Source of the DNA: Paraburkholderia phenoliruptrix
Lineage (GTDB): Bacteria > Pseudomonadota > Gammaproteobacteria > Burkholderiales > Burkholderiaceae
Length of the DNA stretch: 64,000 bases
Assembly (NCBI RefSeq): GCF_019511605.1
Contig: NZ_JAEUAV010000003.1
Location: 186,001-250,000 of the forward strand
Reading direction: 5' to 3'
In this document: in pieces, positions 57,040 through 64,000 of the stretch
Layout of the letters: every line of letters begins with the position of its first letter
Numbering within the stretch: the first letter of the stretch is position 1
Made by a program: the position numbers and the translations under genes
The notes under the pieces: generated by a model
The model's database searches: none
What the model was told of the DNA's origin: nothing
The model's input: the letters and a program-made list of their open reading frames with translations, nothing else

Positions 57040-57999
57040 ATGAGCATCGCGGATACGACCCTAGCCGAAACCGAGATCCTGCTGGCGCAGCCGCGCGGGT
57101 TCTGTGCCGGCGTCGATCGGGCTATCGAAATCGTCGAGCGCGCCATCAAGCTGCACGGCTCGCCGATTTACGTGCGTCACGAGATCGTCCATAACGCGTA
57201 CGTCGTCGAAGATCTGCGCAAGAAGGGCGCAATTTTCATCGAGCGGCTGGAAGAAGTGCCGCCCGGCAACACGGTTATCTTCAGCGCCCACGGCGTGTCG
57301 AAAGCGGTGCGCAGCGAGGCGGAGTCGCGCGGGCTGCGCGTGTACGACGCGACCTGTCCGCTCGTGACCAAAGTCCATATTGAAGTCGCCAAGATGCGCC
57401 AGGACGGCTTCGACATCGTCATGATCGGCCACAAGGGTCACCCTGAAGTGGAAGGCACGATGGGCCAGGCGGGCGAAGGCATGCATCTGGTCGAAGACAT
57501 TGAAGACGTGCAGGCGCTTCAGCTCGCCGACCCGGAGCGGATTGCGTTCGTCACGCAGACCACGCTGTCGGTAGACGACGCAGCGGAGATCATCCGCGCG
57601 CTGAAGGCCAAATATCCGTCCATTCGCGAGCCGAAAAAGCAGGATATCTGTTACGCCACGCAGAATCGGCAGGACGCAGTCAAATTCATGGCGCCGCAGT
57701 GCGACGTAGTGATCGTGGTCGGCAGCCCGAACAGTTCGAATTCGAACCGGCTGCGCGAGCTGGCGGAAAAGCTCGGCGTGCCGGCCTATATGGTGGACTC
57801 GCCCGACCAGATCGATCCGGTCTGGGTTGAGGGCAAGCGCCGGATCGGCGTGACCGCCGGCGCGTCGGCTCCCGAAGTGCTGGCGCAGGCGGTTATTGCC
57901 CGTTTGCGCGAGTTGGGCGTGCGCAATGTGCGCGCGCTCGAGGGCATCGAGGAGAACATCGCGTTCCCGCTGCCGCGCGGCTTGGGTTTGCCTGCCTGA
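57040..57999 (+). CDS. ispH: 4-hydroxy-3-methylbut-2-enyl diphosphate reductase
   Basis: A 319-residue iron-sulfur enzyme of the MEP pathway, reducing HMBPP to isopentenyl and dimethylallyl diphosphates. The three cluster cysteines are Cys22 (PRGFCAGV), Cys106 ([11 protein letters not shown]) and Cys204 ([10 protein letters not shown]). Other motifs are [34 protein letters not shown] and [11 protein letters not shown]. It is two bases downstream of slpA and ends in a strong terminator. Confidence 0.97.
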   Translation: MSIADTTLAETEILLAQPRGFCAGVDRAIEIVERAIKLHGSPIYVRHEIVHNAYVVEDLRKKGAIFIERLEEVPPGNTVIFSAHGVSKAVRSEAESRGLRVYDATCPLVTKVHIEVAKMRQDGFDIVMIGHKGHPEVEGTMGQAGEGMHLVEDIEDVQALQLADPERIAFVTQTTLSVDDAAEIIRALKAKYPSIREPKKQDICYATQNRQDAVKFMAPQCDVVIVVGSPNSSNSNRLRELAEKLGVPAYMVDSPDQIDPVWVEGKRRIGVTAGASAPEVLAQAVIARLRELGVRNVRALEGIEENIAFPLPRGLGLPA

Positions 58000-58020
58000 A
58001 TCGGCCAAAGCAATCAGCGA

Positions 58021-58049
58021 AAAGCGCGCCTTCGGGCGCGCTTTTTTTT
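58021..58049 (+). terminator. Rho-independent terminator of slpA-ispH
   Basis: AAAGCGCGCC (58021-58030), a TTCG tetraloop and GGCGCGCTTT (58035-58044) form a 10-bp stem followed by a T-run to 58049. A textbook strong terminator. Confidence 0.95.
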
Positions 58050-58445
58050 GATTCGAGCTTCGGGTATCGCCGACGAAAAACGGTGACACATCGAGCCGGT
58101 GCAAACTTTTTTCACCGCCTCAGCCGATTCTTTTTTGGAATTCGATCTGACACTCAATTCACTTTGGTTGGATGCGGCCCCGTTTTTTCGAACGTAATCG
58201 TACTGAAAACTTTTTTGACGCACTAACATGGTGCGGGACGACGCGTGCCTCCGTTAGCCCCCAAATTGACGCGAAGCACGCTCCGGTCGGGCGCGACGCG
58301 ATCCGACTGCAACACTTGATGTAACGGGCCACTGCGCTGGTGCAACTGATGCACGAAAATGAGTCGCAACCAGGTTGCGCCCGTTGCTTGGCGGCGGTCT
58401 CAAAATACGGTTGCAATGCAGGAAAACCCTGCCGGTTCAACAATA

Positions 58446-58473
58446 TTGCCCGTCGCAAAATTGGAGTTACAAT
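58446..58473 (+). promoter_or_regulatory. Predicted sigma-70 promoter of the liv operon
   Basis: TTGCCC (58446-58451) is followed after 16 bases by TACAAT (58468-58473). The predicted transcript start is ~60 bases from the livJ ATG. Confidence 0.5.
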
Positions 58474-58539
58474 GCGCGCGTTCTCAAGGCCTTAGGGTCT
58501 TTCGAACACGAGATTTAGCAAGGGCGGGAGACCTATTTA

Positions 58540-59742
58540 ATGCGAGTCAAGTTTGCTTACGCCGTGTCCATCGCGGCCGCGGTTGCGATGTTGACCGCGT
58601 GCGGCAAAAAACAGGATGGCGAGGCGGGAGCAGGCGCATCGGCGACGGCGGCGGCGTCCGCGGCGCCGGCAAGTGAGGCGATTGTCGTGAAGATCGGCCA
58701 TGCAGCCCCGCTGACGGGCGGCATTGCGCATCTGGGCAAGGACAATGAAAACGGCGCGCGTCTCGCGGTCGAGGAAATCAATGCCCAGGGCCTGACAATC
58801 GACGGTCACAAGATTGACCTGCAACTGGACGCGCAGGACGACGCGGCGGACCCGAAAGCGGGTACCGCGGTCGCGCAGAAGCTGGTGGACGACCACGTGG
58901 TGGCGGTCGTCGGTCATCTCAATTCCGGCGTGTCGATTCCGGCTTCGAAGATTTATAGCGATGCGAGCATCGTGCAGATCTCGCCGTCGTCGACCAACCC
59001 CGCGTACACGCAGCAGGGCTTCAAGACGACCTACCGTGTCGTCGCGACCGACGCGCAGCAGGGTCCGGCGCTCGCCAATTACGCGACGAAGGCGCTGGGC
59101 GCCAAACGCATCGCCGTAGTGGACGATGCAACCGCCTACGGTAAGGGGCTCGCGGAAGAATTCGCGAAGACCGTCGAGGCGAACGGGGCGAAGATCGTCG
59201 CGCGTGAAGCGACGAACGACCGGGCCACGGATTTCCGGGCCATCCTCACGAAGATCAAGAGTGTTCATCCCGACGCAATCATGTTCGGCGGCATGGACGC
59301 AACGGGCGGGCCGTTTGCCAAACAGGCGGCGGCGCTCGGTATCAGGGCAAAAATCCTTGGCGGCGACGGCGTGTGTACCGACAAGGTAGGTGAGCTGGCG
59401 GGACCCGCCGTGCAAAACCTGGTCTGTTCGGAAGCGGGACTTGCGCTTTCGAAAATGGACAGGGGAGCGGACTTCGAAAAGAAGTACGTCGACCGCTTCC
59501 ACACGCCGGTGCAGATTTACGCACCGTTCACGTATGACGCTGTGTACGTGATTGTCGATGCAATGAAGCGCGCTAATTCGATCGAGGCGCCCAAGGTGCT
59601 GGCTGCGATGCCGTCCACCGATTACAACGGGGTAATCGGCCGCATCGCGTTCGACGACAAGGGTGATTTGAAAGAGGGCGCCATTACGCTTTACGACTTC
59701 AAGGACGGCAAGAAAGCGGTTCTCGACGTCGTGAAGATGTAA
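58540..59742 (+). CDS. livJ: Branched-chain amino-acid ABC transporter substrate-binding protein
   Basis: A 400-residue periplasmic binding protein of the Leu/Ile/Val family. The signal ends in a lipobox, MLTAC, so Cys21 is probably lipidated and the protein anchored. This is followed by an Ala/Gly/Ser-rich linker (~24-45). The mature domain starts VVKIGHAAPLTGGIAHLGKDNENGARLAVEEIN (outline) and contains GHLNSGVSIPASKIY and SPSSTNPAYTQQGFKTTYR, which line the ligand pocket in LivJ/BraC. Livx specificity (Leu/Ile/Val/Ala) is inferred. It heads the livJHMGF operon; a stem-loop separates it from livH, which may reduce downstream expression. Confidence 0.94.
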   Translation: MRVKFAYAVSIAAAVAMLTACGKKQDGEAGAGASATAAASAAPASEAIVVKIGHAAPLTGGIAHLGKDNENGARLAVEEINAQGLTIDGHKIDLQLDAQDDAADPKAGTAVAQKLVDDHVVAVVGHLNSGVSIPASKIYSDASIVQISPSSTNPAYTQQGFKTTYRVVATDAQQGPALANYATKALGAKRIAVVDDATAYGKGLAEEFAKTVEANGAKIVAREATNDRATDFRAILTKIKSVHPDAIMFGGMDATGGPFAKQAAALGIRAKILGGDGVCTDKVGELAGPAVQNLVCSEAGLALSKMDRGADFEKKYVDRFHTPVQIYAPFTYDAVYVIVDAMKRANSIEAPKVLAAMPSTDYNGVIGRIAFDDKGDLKEGAITLYDFKDGKKAVLDVVKM

Positions 59743-59760
59743 TGACGGGACGTTCAGCCT

Positions 59761-59794
59761 GACGGCACCGAACCATCCAACGGTGCCGTTTTTG
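59761..59794 (+). terminator. Stem-loop between livJ and livH
   Basis: ACGGCACCG (59762-59770) pairs with CGGTGCCGT (59781-59789) around a 10-base loop, followed by TTTT. It is probably a partial terminator or mRNA-stabilising hairpin that sets a higher level of binding protein than of membrane components. Confidence 0.75.
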
Positions 59795-59971
59795 CATCCG
59801 CCGCAGGCGAGCCAGCGACTGTGACCCAGTCGTCGTGGCAAACCGGCGGCAGATAAACCCTTACCGGTCTTTTACATCAGTACCCGCAGTGCCGTTGAGA
59901 TTCCGTGATGCATCACCGCCCACCGGCTGATGAAGAACGCGAATCCAGTCGCACGGGCTAAGGAGCATTAA

Positions 59972-60922
59972 ATGGATATCTTCATCCAGCAGATCCTAAA
60001 CGGACTGGTGCTTGGCAGCGTTTATGCCATCATCGCACTGGGCTATACGATGGTTTACGGCATTCTCGGCATCATCAACTTCGCTCACGGCGATGTGTTG
60101 ATGGTCGGCGCGATGGTTGCGCTGTCCGCCATAGGCGTGCTGCAGAACCACTTCCCCGGCTTGGGCAACGTGCCGACGCTGTGCATCGCGCTGGCGATTG
60201 CCGCCGTGGTTTGCGCGGTAGTCGGCTACACGATCGAGCGCGTGGCCTACCGGCCGTTGCGCAAGGCGCCGCGTCTCGCGCCGCTGATCACTGCGATCGG
60301 CGTGTCGATCCTGCTGCAGACGCTGGCCATGATGATCTGGTCGCGCAATCCGCTGCCGTTCCCGCAGCTCCTGCCCACCGATCCGCTGAACGTGATCAAG
60401 GCCACCGACACGACGCCCGGCGCCGTGATCTCGATGACTGAAATCGTCATCATCGTCGTCGCGTTCCTCGTGATGGCGGGCCTCCTGCTCCTCGTGCACA
60501 AGACCAAGCTCGGCCGCGCAATGCGCGCGATTGCCGAGAACCCGGGCGTCGCCTCGCTGATGGGCGTGAACCCGAACTTCGTGATCTCGGCCACCTTCAT
60601 GATCGGCTCGGCGCTTGCAGCGCTTGCCGGCGTGATGATCGCGTCCGAATACGGCAACGCGCACTTCTACATGGGCTTCATCCCAGGTCTGAAGGCCTTT
60701 ACCGCGGCGGTGCTGGGCGGCATCGGCAACCTCGGCGGCGCGATGGTCGGCGGCGTGATTCTGGGGCTGATCGAACAGTTGGGCGCCGGTTACATCGGCA
60801 ATCTGACCGGTGGTGTGTTCGGCAGTAACTATCAGGACGTGTTTGCATTCATCGTGCTGATCATCGTGCTGGTGTTCCGTCCGTCGGGTCTGCTCGGCGA
60901 ACGCGTTGCGGATCGCGCTTGA
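59972..60922 (+). CDS. livH: Branched-chain amino-acid ABC transporter permease LivH
   Basis: A 316-residue inner-membrane permease with about eight hydrophobic segments. The N-terminus FIQQILNGLVLGSVYAIIALGYTMVYGILGIINFAHGD (outline) is diagnostic of LivH/BraD, and the EAA-type loop is GRAMRAIAENPGVASLMGVN. TAAVLGGIGNLGGAMVGG follows. AAGGAGC precedes the ATG. It lies 22 bases before livM. Confidence 0.96.
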   Translation: MDIFIQQILNGLVLGSVYAIIALGYTMVYGILGIINFAHGDVLMVGAMVALSAIGVLQNHFPGLGNVPTLCIALAIAAVVCAVVGYTIERVAYRPLRKAPRLAPLITAIGVSILLQTLAMMIWSRNPLPFPQLLPTDPLNVIKATDTTPGAVISMTEIVIIVVAFLVMAGLLLLVHKTKLGRAMRAIAENPGVASLMGVNPNFVISATFMIGSALAALAGVMIASEYGNAHFYMGFIPGLKAFTAAVLGGIGNLGGAMVGGVILGLIEQLGAGYIGNLTGGVFGSNYQDVFAFIVLIIVLVFRPSGLLGERVADRA

Positions 60923-60944
60923 TCCAGGCCAAGGAGTAAATCAA

Positions 60945-62114
60945 ATGACCTCAATCCAACCGATCGAGCCGTCCACGACGCTCATTCCCGAACGCAACCT
61001 GGCGAAGACGCTGACGGTCGGCATCATCACCGCTGTGTTCGTGATCGCCGCGCCGATGATCATCGGCGGCGCCGGCGGCAACTACTGGGTGCGCGTGCTC
61101 GACTTCGCGATGCTTTACGTGATGCTCGCGCTCGGCCTCAATGTGGTGGTCGGCTTTGCCGGCCTGCTGGACCTCGGCTACATCGCGTTCTACGCCGTCG
61201 GTGCGTACACCGCGGCACTGCTGTCCTCGCCGCATCTGTCCACGCAGTTCGAGTGGATTGCACAGTTGGCGCCGAACGGTCTGCACGTGCCGTTCCTCAT
61301 CATCGTGCCGTGCGCAATGGCAATTGCCGCGCTGTTCGGCGTGCTGCTCGGCGCACCGACGCTGCGTCTGCGCGGCGACTACCTCGCCATTGTGACGTTG
61401 GGCTTCGGGGAAATCGTGCGGATCTTCCTGAACAACCTCGACCGCCCGGTGAACATCACGAACGGCCCGAAGGGCATCACGGCGATTGCGCCGGTGCATC
61501 TGGGCGACTTCAGCCTCTCGCAGACGCATTCGCTGTTCGGCATCCAGTTCCCGTCGGTGTACTCGTACTACTACCTGTTCGTGCTGGCCGCGCTGCTGGT
61601 GATCTGGGTGTGTACGCGTTTGCAGCATTCGCGTATCGGCCGTGCATGGGCCGCGATCCGCGAAGACGAAATCGCCGCCAAGGCCATGGGCATCAACACG
61701 CGTAACGTGAAGCTGCTGGCGTTCGCGATGGGCGCGTCGTTCGGCGGCCTGTCGGGCGCGATGTTCGGCGCATTCCAGGGCTTCGTGTCGCCGGAATCGT
61801 TCACACTGCCGGAGTCGATCGTGGTGCTCGCTTGCGTGGTGCTGGGCGGCATGGGCCATATTCCGGGCGTGATTCTGGGCGCGGTGCTGCTCGCCGTGCT
61901 GCCGGAATTCCTGCGCTCGACGATGGGCCCGCTGCAGCACATGATCTTCGGCCATGAGGTCGTCGACACGGAAGTGATCCGTCAGCTGGTCTACGCACTC
62001 GCAATGGTGCTGATCATGCTGTACCGCTCGGAGGGTCTGTGGCCTTCGCCGAAGCACGAAGACAAGATTGCGAAACTGTCGAAGCGGGCCGGCAAGAAGC
62101 CGGTGCGCGCGTAA
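60945..62114 (+). CDS. livM: Branched-chain amino-acid ABC transporter permease LivM
   Basis: A 389-residue inner-membrane permease, partner of LivH. Signatures are NVVVGFAGLLDLGYIAFYAVGAY, RLRGDYLAIVTLGFGEIVRI, the EAA-type loop GRAWAAIREDEIAAKAMGIN, and ACVVLGGMGHIPGVILGA. About ten hydrophobic segments are visible. The ATG at 60945 has AAGGAG upstream and is preferred to the frame start at 60906. The C-terminus is Lys-rich. Confidence 0.96.
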   Translation: MTSIQPIEPSTTLIPERNLAKTLTVGIITAVFVIAAPMIIGGAGGNYWVRVLDFAMLYVMLALGLNVVVGFAGLLDLGYIAFYAVGAYTAALLSSPHLSTQFEWIAQLAPNGLHVPFLIIVPCAMAIAALFGVLLGAPTLRLRGDYLAIVTLGFGEIVRIFLNNLDRPVNITNGPKGITAIAPVHLGDFSLSQTHSLFGIQFPSVYSYYYLFVLAALLVIWVCTRLQHSRIGRAWAAIREDEIAAKAMGINTRNVKLLAFAMGASFGGLSGAMFGAFQGFVSPESFTLPESIVVLACVVLGGMGHIPGVILGAVLLAVLPEFLRSTMGPLQHMIFGHEVVDTEVIRQLVYALAMVLIMLYRSEGLWPSPKHEDKIAKLSKRAGKKPVRA

Positions 62115-62193
62115 CCGGCGCAGGGCCGCGGCCCCGCATGGGACCGGAGCAGGGCGCGAAAGAGCGAGCTCCGGTCGACAAAGGAGAACATAC

Positions 62194-62967
62194 ATGAGCG
62201 ACAACATTCGACTGTCGGTGAAAGGCGTCAACAAGCGTTTCGGCGGTTTGCAGGCGCTGTCCGACGTCGGCCTGGAAATCAAGGCCGGCCAGATCTACGG
62301 TTTGATCGGCCCGAATGGCGCCGGCAAGACCACGTTCTTTAACGTGATTACGGGCCTCTACACGCCCGACTCGGGCGACTTCAAGCTCGACGGCCAGAAC
62401 TACACGCCGACCGCGGTGTATCAGGTGGCGAAGGCAGGCATTGCGCGTACGTTCCAGAACATTCGTCTGTTCGGCGGCATGACCGCGCTGGAGAACGTGA
62501 TGGTGGGCCGGCATGTGCGCACGAAGCACGGCCTGCTCGGCGCAGTGTTTCAGACGCCGGCCGAGCGCAAGGAAGAGCGTGAGATCAAGGAGCGCGCGAT
62601 CGAACTGCTGGAGTACGTCGGCATTGCGCAGTACGCGGACTACACGTCGCGCAATCTGTCGTACGGCCACCAGCGCCGCCTGGAGATTGCGCGCGCGCTG
62701 GCAACGGATCCGAAACTGCTCGCGCTCGACGAACCCGCGGCCGGCATGAACGCGACGGAAAAGGTCGAACTCACGCGCCTGCTCGACAAAATCCGCGCCG
62801 ACGGCAAGACGATCCTGCTGATCGAGCACGACGTGAAGCTGGTAATGGGTCTGTGCAACCAGATGACGGTGCTCGACTACGGCAAGGTGATCGCGCAAGG
62901 TCTGCCGCAAGACGTGCAGAAGGATCCTAAGGTGATCGAAGCTTATCTGGGTGCAGGAGTCCACTGA
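62194..62967 (+). CDS. livG: Branched-chain amino-acid ABC transporter ATPase LivG
   Basis: A 257-residue ATPase energising the importer from the cytoplasmic side. Walker A is GPNGAGKTTFFNV, the signature is LSYGHQRRLEIARAL, Walker B is LLALDEPAAGMN, and the LivG-type pattern ARTFQNIRLFGGMTALENVMVGRH is present. AAAGGAGAAC precedes the ATG at 62194. The stop overlaps the livF start (TGATG). Confidence 0.96.
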   Translation: MSDNIRLSVKGVNKRFGGLQALSDVGLEIKAGQIYGLIGPNGAGKTTFFNVITGLYTPDSGDFKLDGQNYTPTAVYQVAKAGIARTFQNIRLFGGMTALENVMVGRHVRTKHGLLGAVFQTPAERKEEREIKERAIELLEYVGIAQYADYTSRNLSYGHQRRLEIARALATDPKLLALDEPAAGMNATEKVELTRLLDKIRADGKTILLIEHDVKLVMGLCNQMTVLDYGKVIAQGLPQDVQKDPKVIEAYLGAGVH

Positions 62968-63689
62968 TGTCCACGACGCAAACCATGTTGAAAATCAAGG
63001 GCCTGCAGGTCAACTACGGCGGCATCCAGGCAGTCAAGGGCATCGACCTCGAAGTCGGGCAGGGCGAACTCGTCACGCTGATCGGCGCGAACGGCGCCGG
63101 CAAGACCACGACGATGAAGGCAATCACGGGTCTGAAGCCGTACGCGGCGGGCGACATCGAGTACATGGGCCAGTCGATCAAGGGCGTGCCGCCGCACGAG
63201 CTGCTCAAGCGCGGCCTCGCGATGGTGCCGGAAGGCCGCGGCATCTTCGCGCGCATGTCGATTGTCGAGAACATGCAGATGGGCGCGTACCTGCGCAGCG
63301 ACAGCGACGGCATCAAGGCCGACGTCGAGCGCATGTTCGGCTTCTTCCCGCGTCTGAAGGAGCGCGCCACGCAGTTCGCGGGCACGCTCTCGGGCGGCGA
63401 ACAGCAGATGCTGGCGATGGCGCGCGCGATCATCTCGCGTCCCAAGCTGTTGCTGCTCGACGAACCGTCGATGGGTCTGTCGCCGATCATGGTCGAGAAG
63501 ATCTTCGAAGTGGTGCGCGCGATTTCCGCCGAAGGCATGACCGTGCTGCTCGTCGAGCAGAACGCGCGTCTCGCGCTGCAAGCGGCGAACCGCGGCTATG
63601 TGATGGACTCGGGTCTCGTCACGATGTCCGGCGACGCAAAGCAGATGCTCGACGATCCGAAGGTGCGGGCTGCTTATCTGGGCGAGTGA
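62967..63689 (+). CDS. livF: Branched-chain amino-acid ABC transporter ATPase LivF
   Basis: A 240-residue ATPase that pairs with LivG. Walker A is GANGAGKTTTMKAI, the signature LSGGEQQMLAMARA, Walker B LLLLDEPSMGLSP, and the LivF pattern PEGRGIFARMSIVENMQMGAY is present. Its ATG overlaps the livG stop by one base, so the two subunits are coupled in translation. It is the last gene of the operon; a 14-bp stem-loop follows. Confidence 0.96.
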   Translation: MSTTQTMLKIKGLQVNYGGIQAVKGIDLEVGQGELVTLIGANGAGKTTTMKAITGLKPYAAGDIEYMGQSIKGVPPHELLKRGLAMVPEGRGIFARMSIVENMQMGAYLRSDSDGIKADVERMFGFFPRLKERATQFAGTLSGGEQQMLAMARAIISRPKLLLLDEPSMGLSPIMVEKIFEVVRAISAEGMTVLLVEQNARLALQAANRGYVMDSGLVTMSGDAKQMLDDPKVRAAYLGE

Positions 63690-63773
63690 GTTAGCTGAGT
63701 GAATTTGCTGAGTGAGCTGTTGATAAGCGCAGGTGACGAGCGTGTAGTCAAGCACTCGCACCTGTAGCGCCGT

Positions 63774-63813
63774 TGAAAAAAGGCCGCATGCGTAAGCAGA
63801 CGCATGCGGCCTT
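63774..63813. terminator. Terminator between livF and the GNAT gene
   Basis: AAGGCCGCATGCGT (63780-63793) and its complement (63800-63813) form a perfect 14-bp stem with a 6-base loop. On the minus strand it is followed by a U-run (A-run 63776-63781), so it mainly ends the GNAT gene, and it may also stop the liv transcript. Confidence 0.9.
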
Positions 63814-63855
63814 CGTGTTTGTGGAGCGCTGATGCAGCCGTGCGACGCGCCGTCT

Positions 63856-64000
63856 TCAACCCGCCGCAGTGGCGGCCAACTCGCCAAGACGCTTGCCGAG
63901 GCTGATCACTTCGTCCGCGCGATACCCGAGCGCCTCGTAAAACGCACGCACGTCGCTCTTCGCGGACAACACCTGTAGATTCAACTTCGGGCAGCCGAGC
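63856..64000 (-). CDS. GNAT acetyltransferase, C-terminal part (YpeA-like; 5' end outside window)
   Basis: The last ~47 residues of an N-acetyltransferase, reading LGCPKLNLQVLSAK, then VRAFYEALGYRADEV and SLGKRLGEL to the stop. This is the end of the GNAT fold as in YpeA-type enzymes, including the FYE.LGY helix and the final GKRL. The acceptor substrate cannot be inferred. The gene is convergent with the liv operon. Confidence 0.85.
   Translation of the reverse strand, partial: LGCPKLNLQVLSAKSDVRAFYEALGYRADEVISLGKRLGELAATAAG

Larger units (their letters stand above)
58000..58539. other. Intergenic region between ispH and livJ
   Basis: A 540-base region. It begins with the ispH terminator and ends with the predicted livJ promoter. 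The middle (58060-58430) has T-rich patches (ACTTTTTTC words at 58110 and 58210) but no recognisable gene or repeat. Confidence 0.55.

Overview
The window is high-GC DNA from a Burkholderiales beta-proteobacterium, most likely Paraburkholderia or a close Burkholderia relative. The evidence is the strong G/C third-position bias, the order xseA-sodB, the coaBC-lspA-ileS-ribF run, the slpA-ispH pair and the livJHMGF operon, and many housekeeping proteins of typical beta-proteobacterial type. It reads as ordinary chromosome with a few accessory insertions. I saw no rRNA, tRNA, CRISPR array, insertion sequence or prophage.

Layout. 0-8 kb: end of xseA, sodB, a glycine-zipper lipoprotein, a NYN/LOTUS-type RNA-binding protein, an orphan ClpP divergent from an ECF41-like sigma factor, and a degenerate EAL protein. 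8-17 kb: an MdtD-like drug exporter, a MocR regulator divergent from a DUF2917 gene, a GAGCCT/TGAACCC low-complexity tract, an HTH-citrate-synthase-like protein divergent from a class III CoA-transferase, a GntR regulator, an aldo/keto reductase and a secreted Rap1a/Tai-like protein. 17.6-25.5 kb (minus strand): a translationally coupled peptide-type ABC importer, then a cupin and nickel/cobalt permease pair. 25.8-32 kb: a stand-alone EF-G, a DUF192 protein, a small Ala/Lys/His-rich exported protein, rluE and icd. 32-34.6 kb: a type VI secretion cargo module (PAAR, DUF4123 adaptor, unknown, Tox-REase-5 toxin, immunity candidate) inserted between icd and a cold-shock gene. 34.8-58 kb: csp, clpS-clpA, dut, an LLM oxidoreductase, coaBC, ileS-lspA, ribF, purN-rsmB, an MscS channel, a fatty-acid desaturase, nadA-nadC facing nadB, rpmB-rpmG, radC, slpA-ispH. 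58-64 kb: the livJHMGF branched-chain amino-acid importer and the end of a GNAT acetyltransferase.

The most interesting structure is between 5106 and 5305. Two copies of TGTCACG-N16-CGTC point outward, one towards the orphan clpP and one towards the sigma-factor gene. As I remember it, this has the form of promoters described for ECF41 sigma factors. The encoded protein carries the WLPEP linker of that group but lacks its usual DGGGK motif. The arrangement suggests a self-regulating sigma factor that also controls a second Clp peptidase. Other points of interest are the lower-GC type VI toxin/immunity cassette, a perfect 13-bp inverted repeat beside the MocR gene, paired TTGATT-type palindromes beside the HTH-citrate-synthase gene, and an apparently rearranged domain order in the CoA-transferase.
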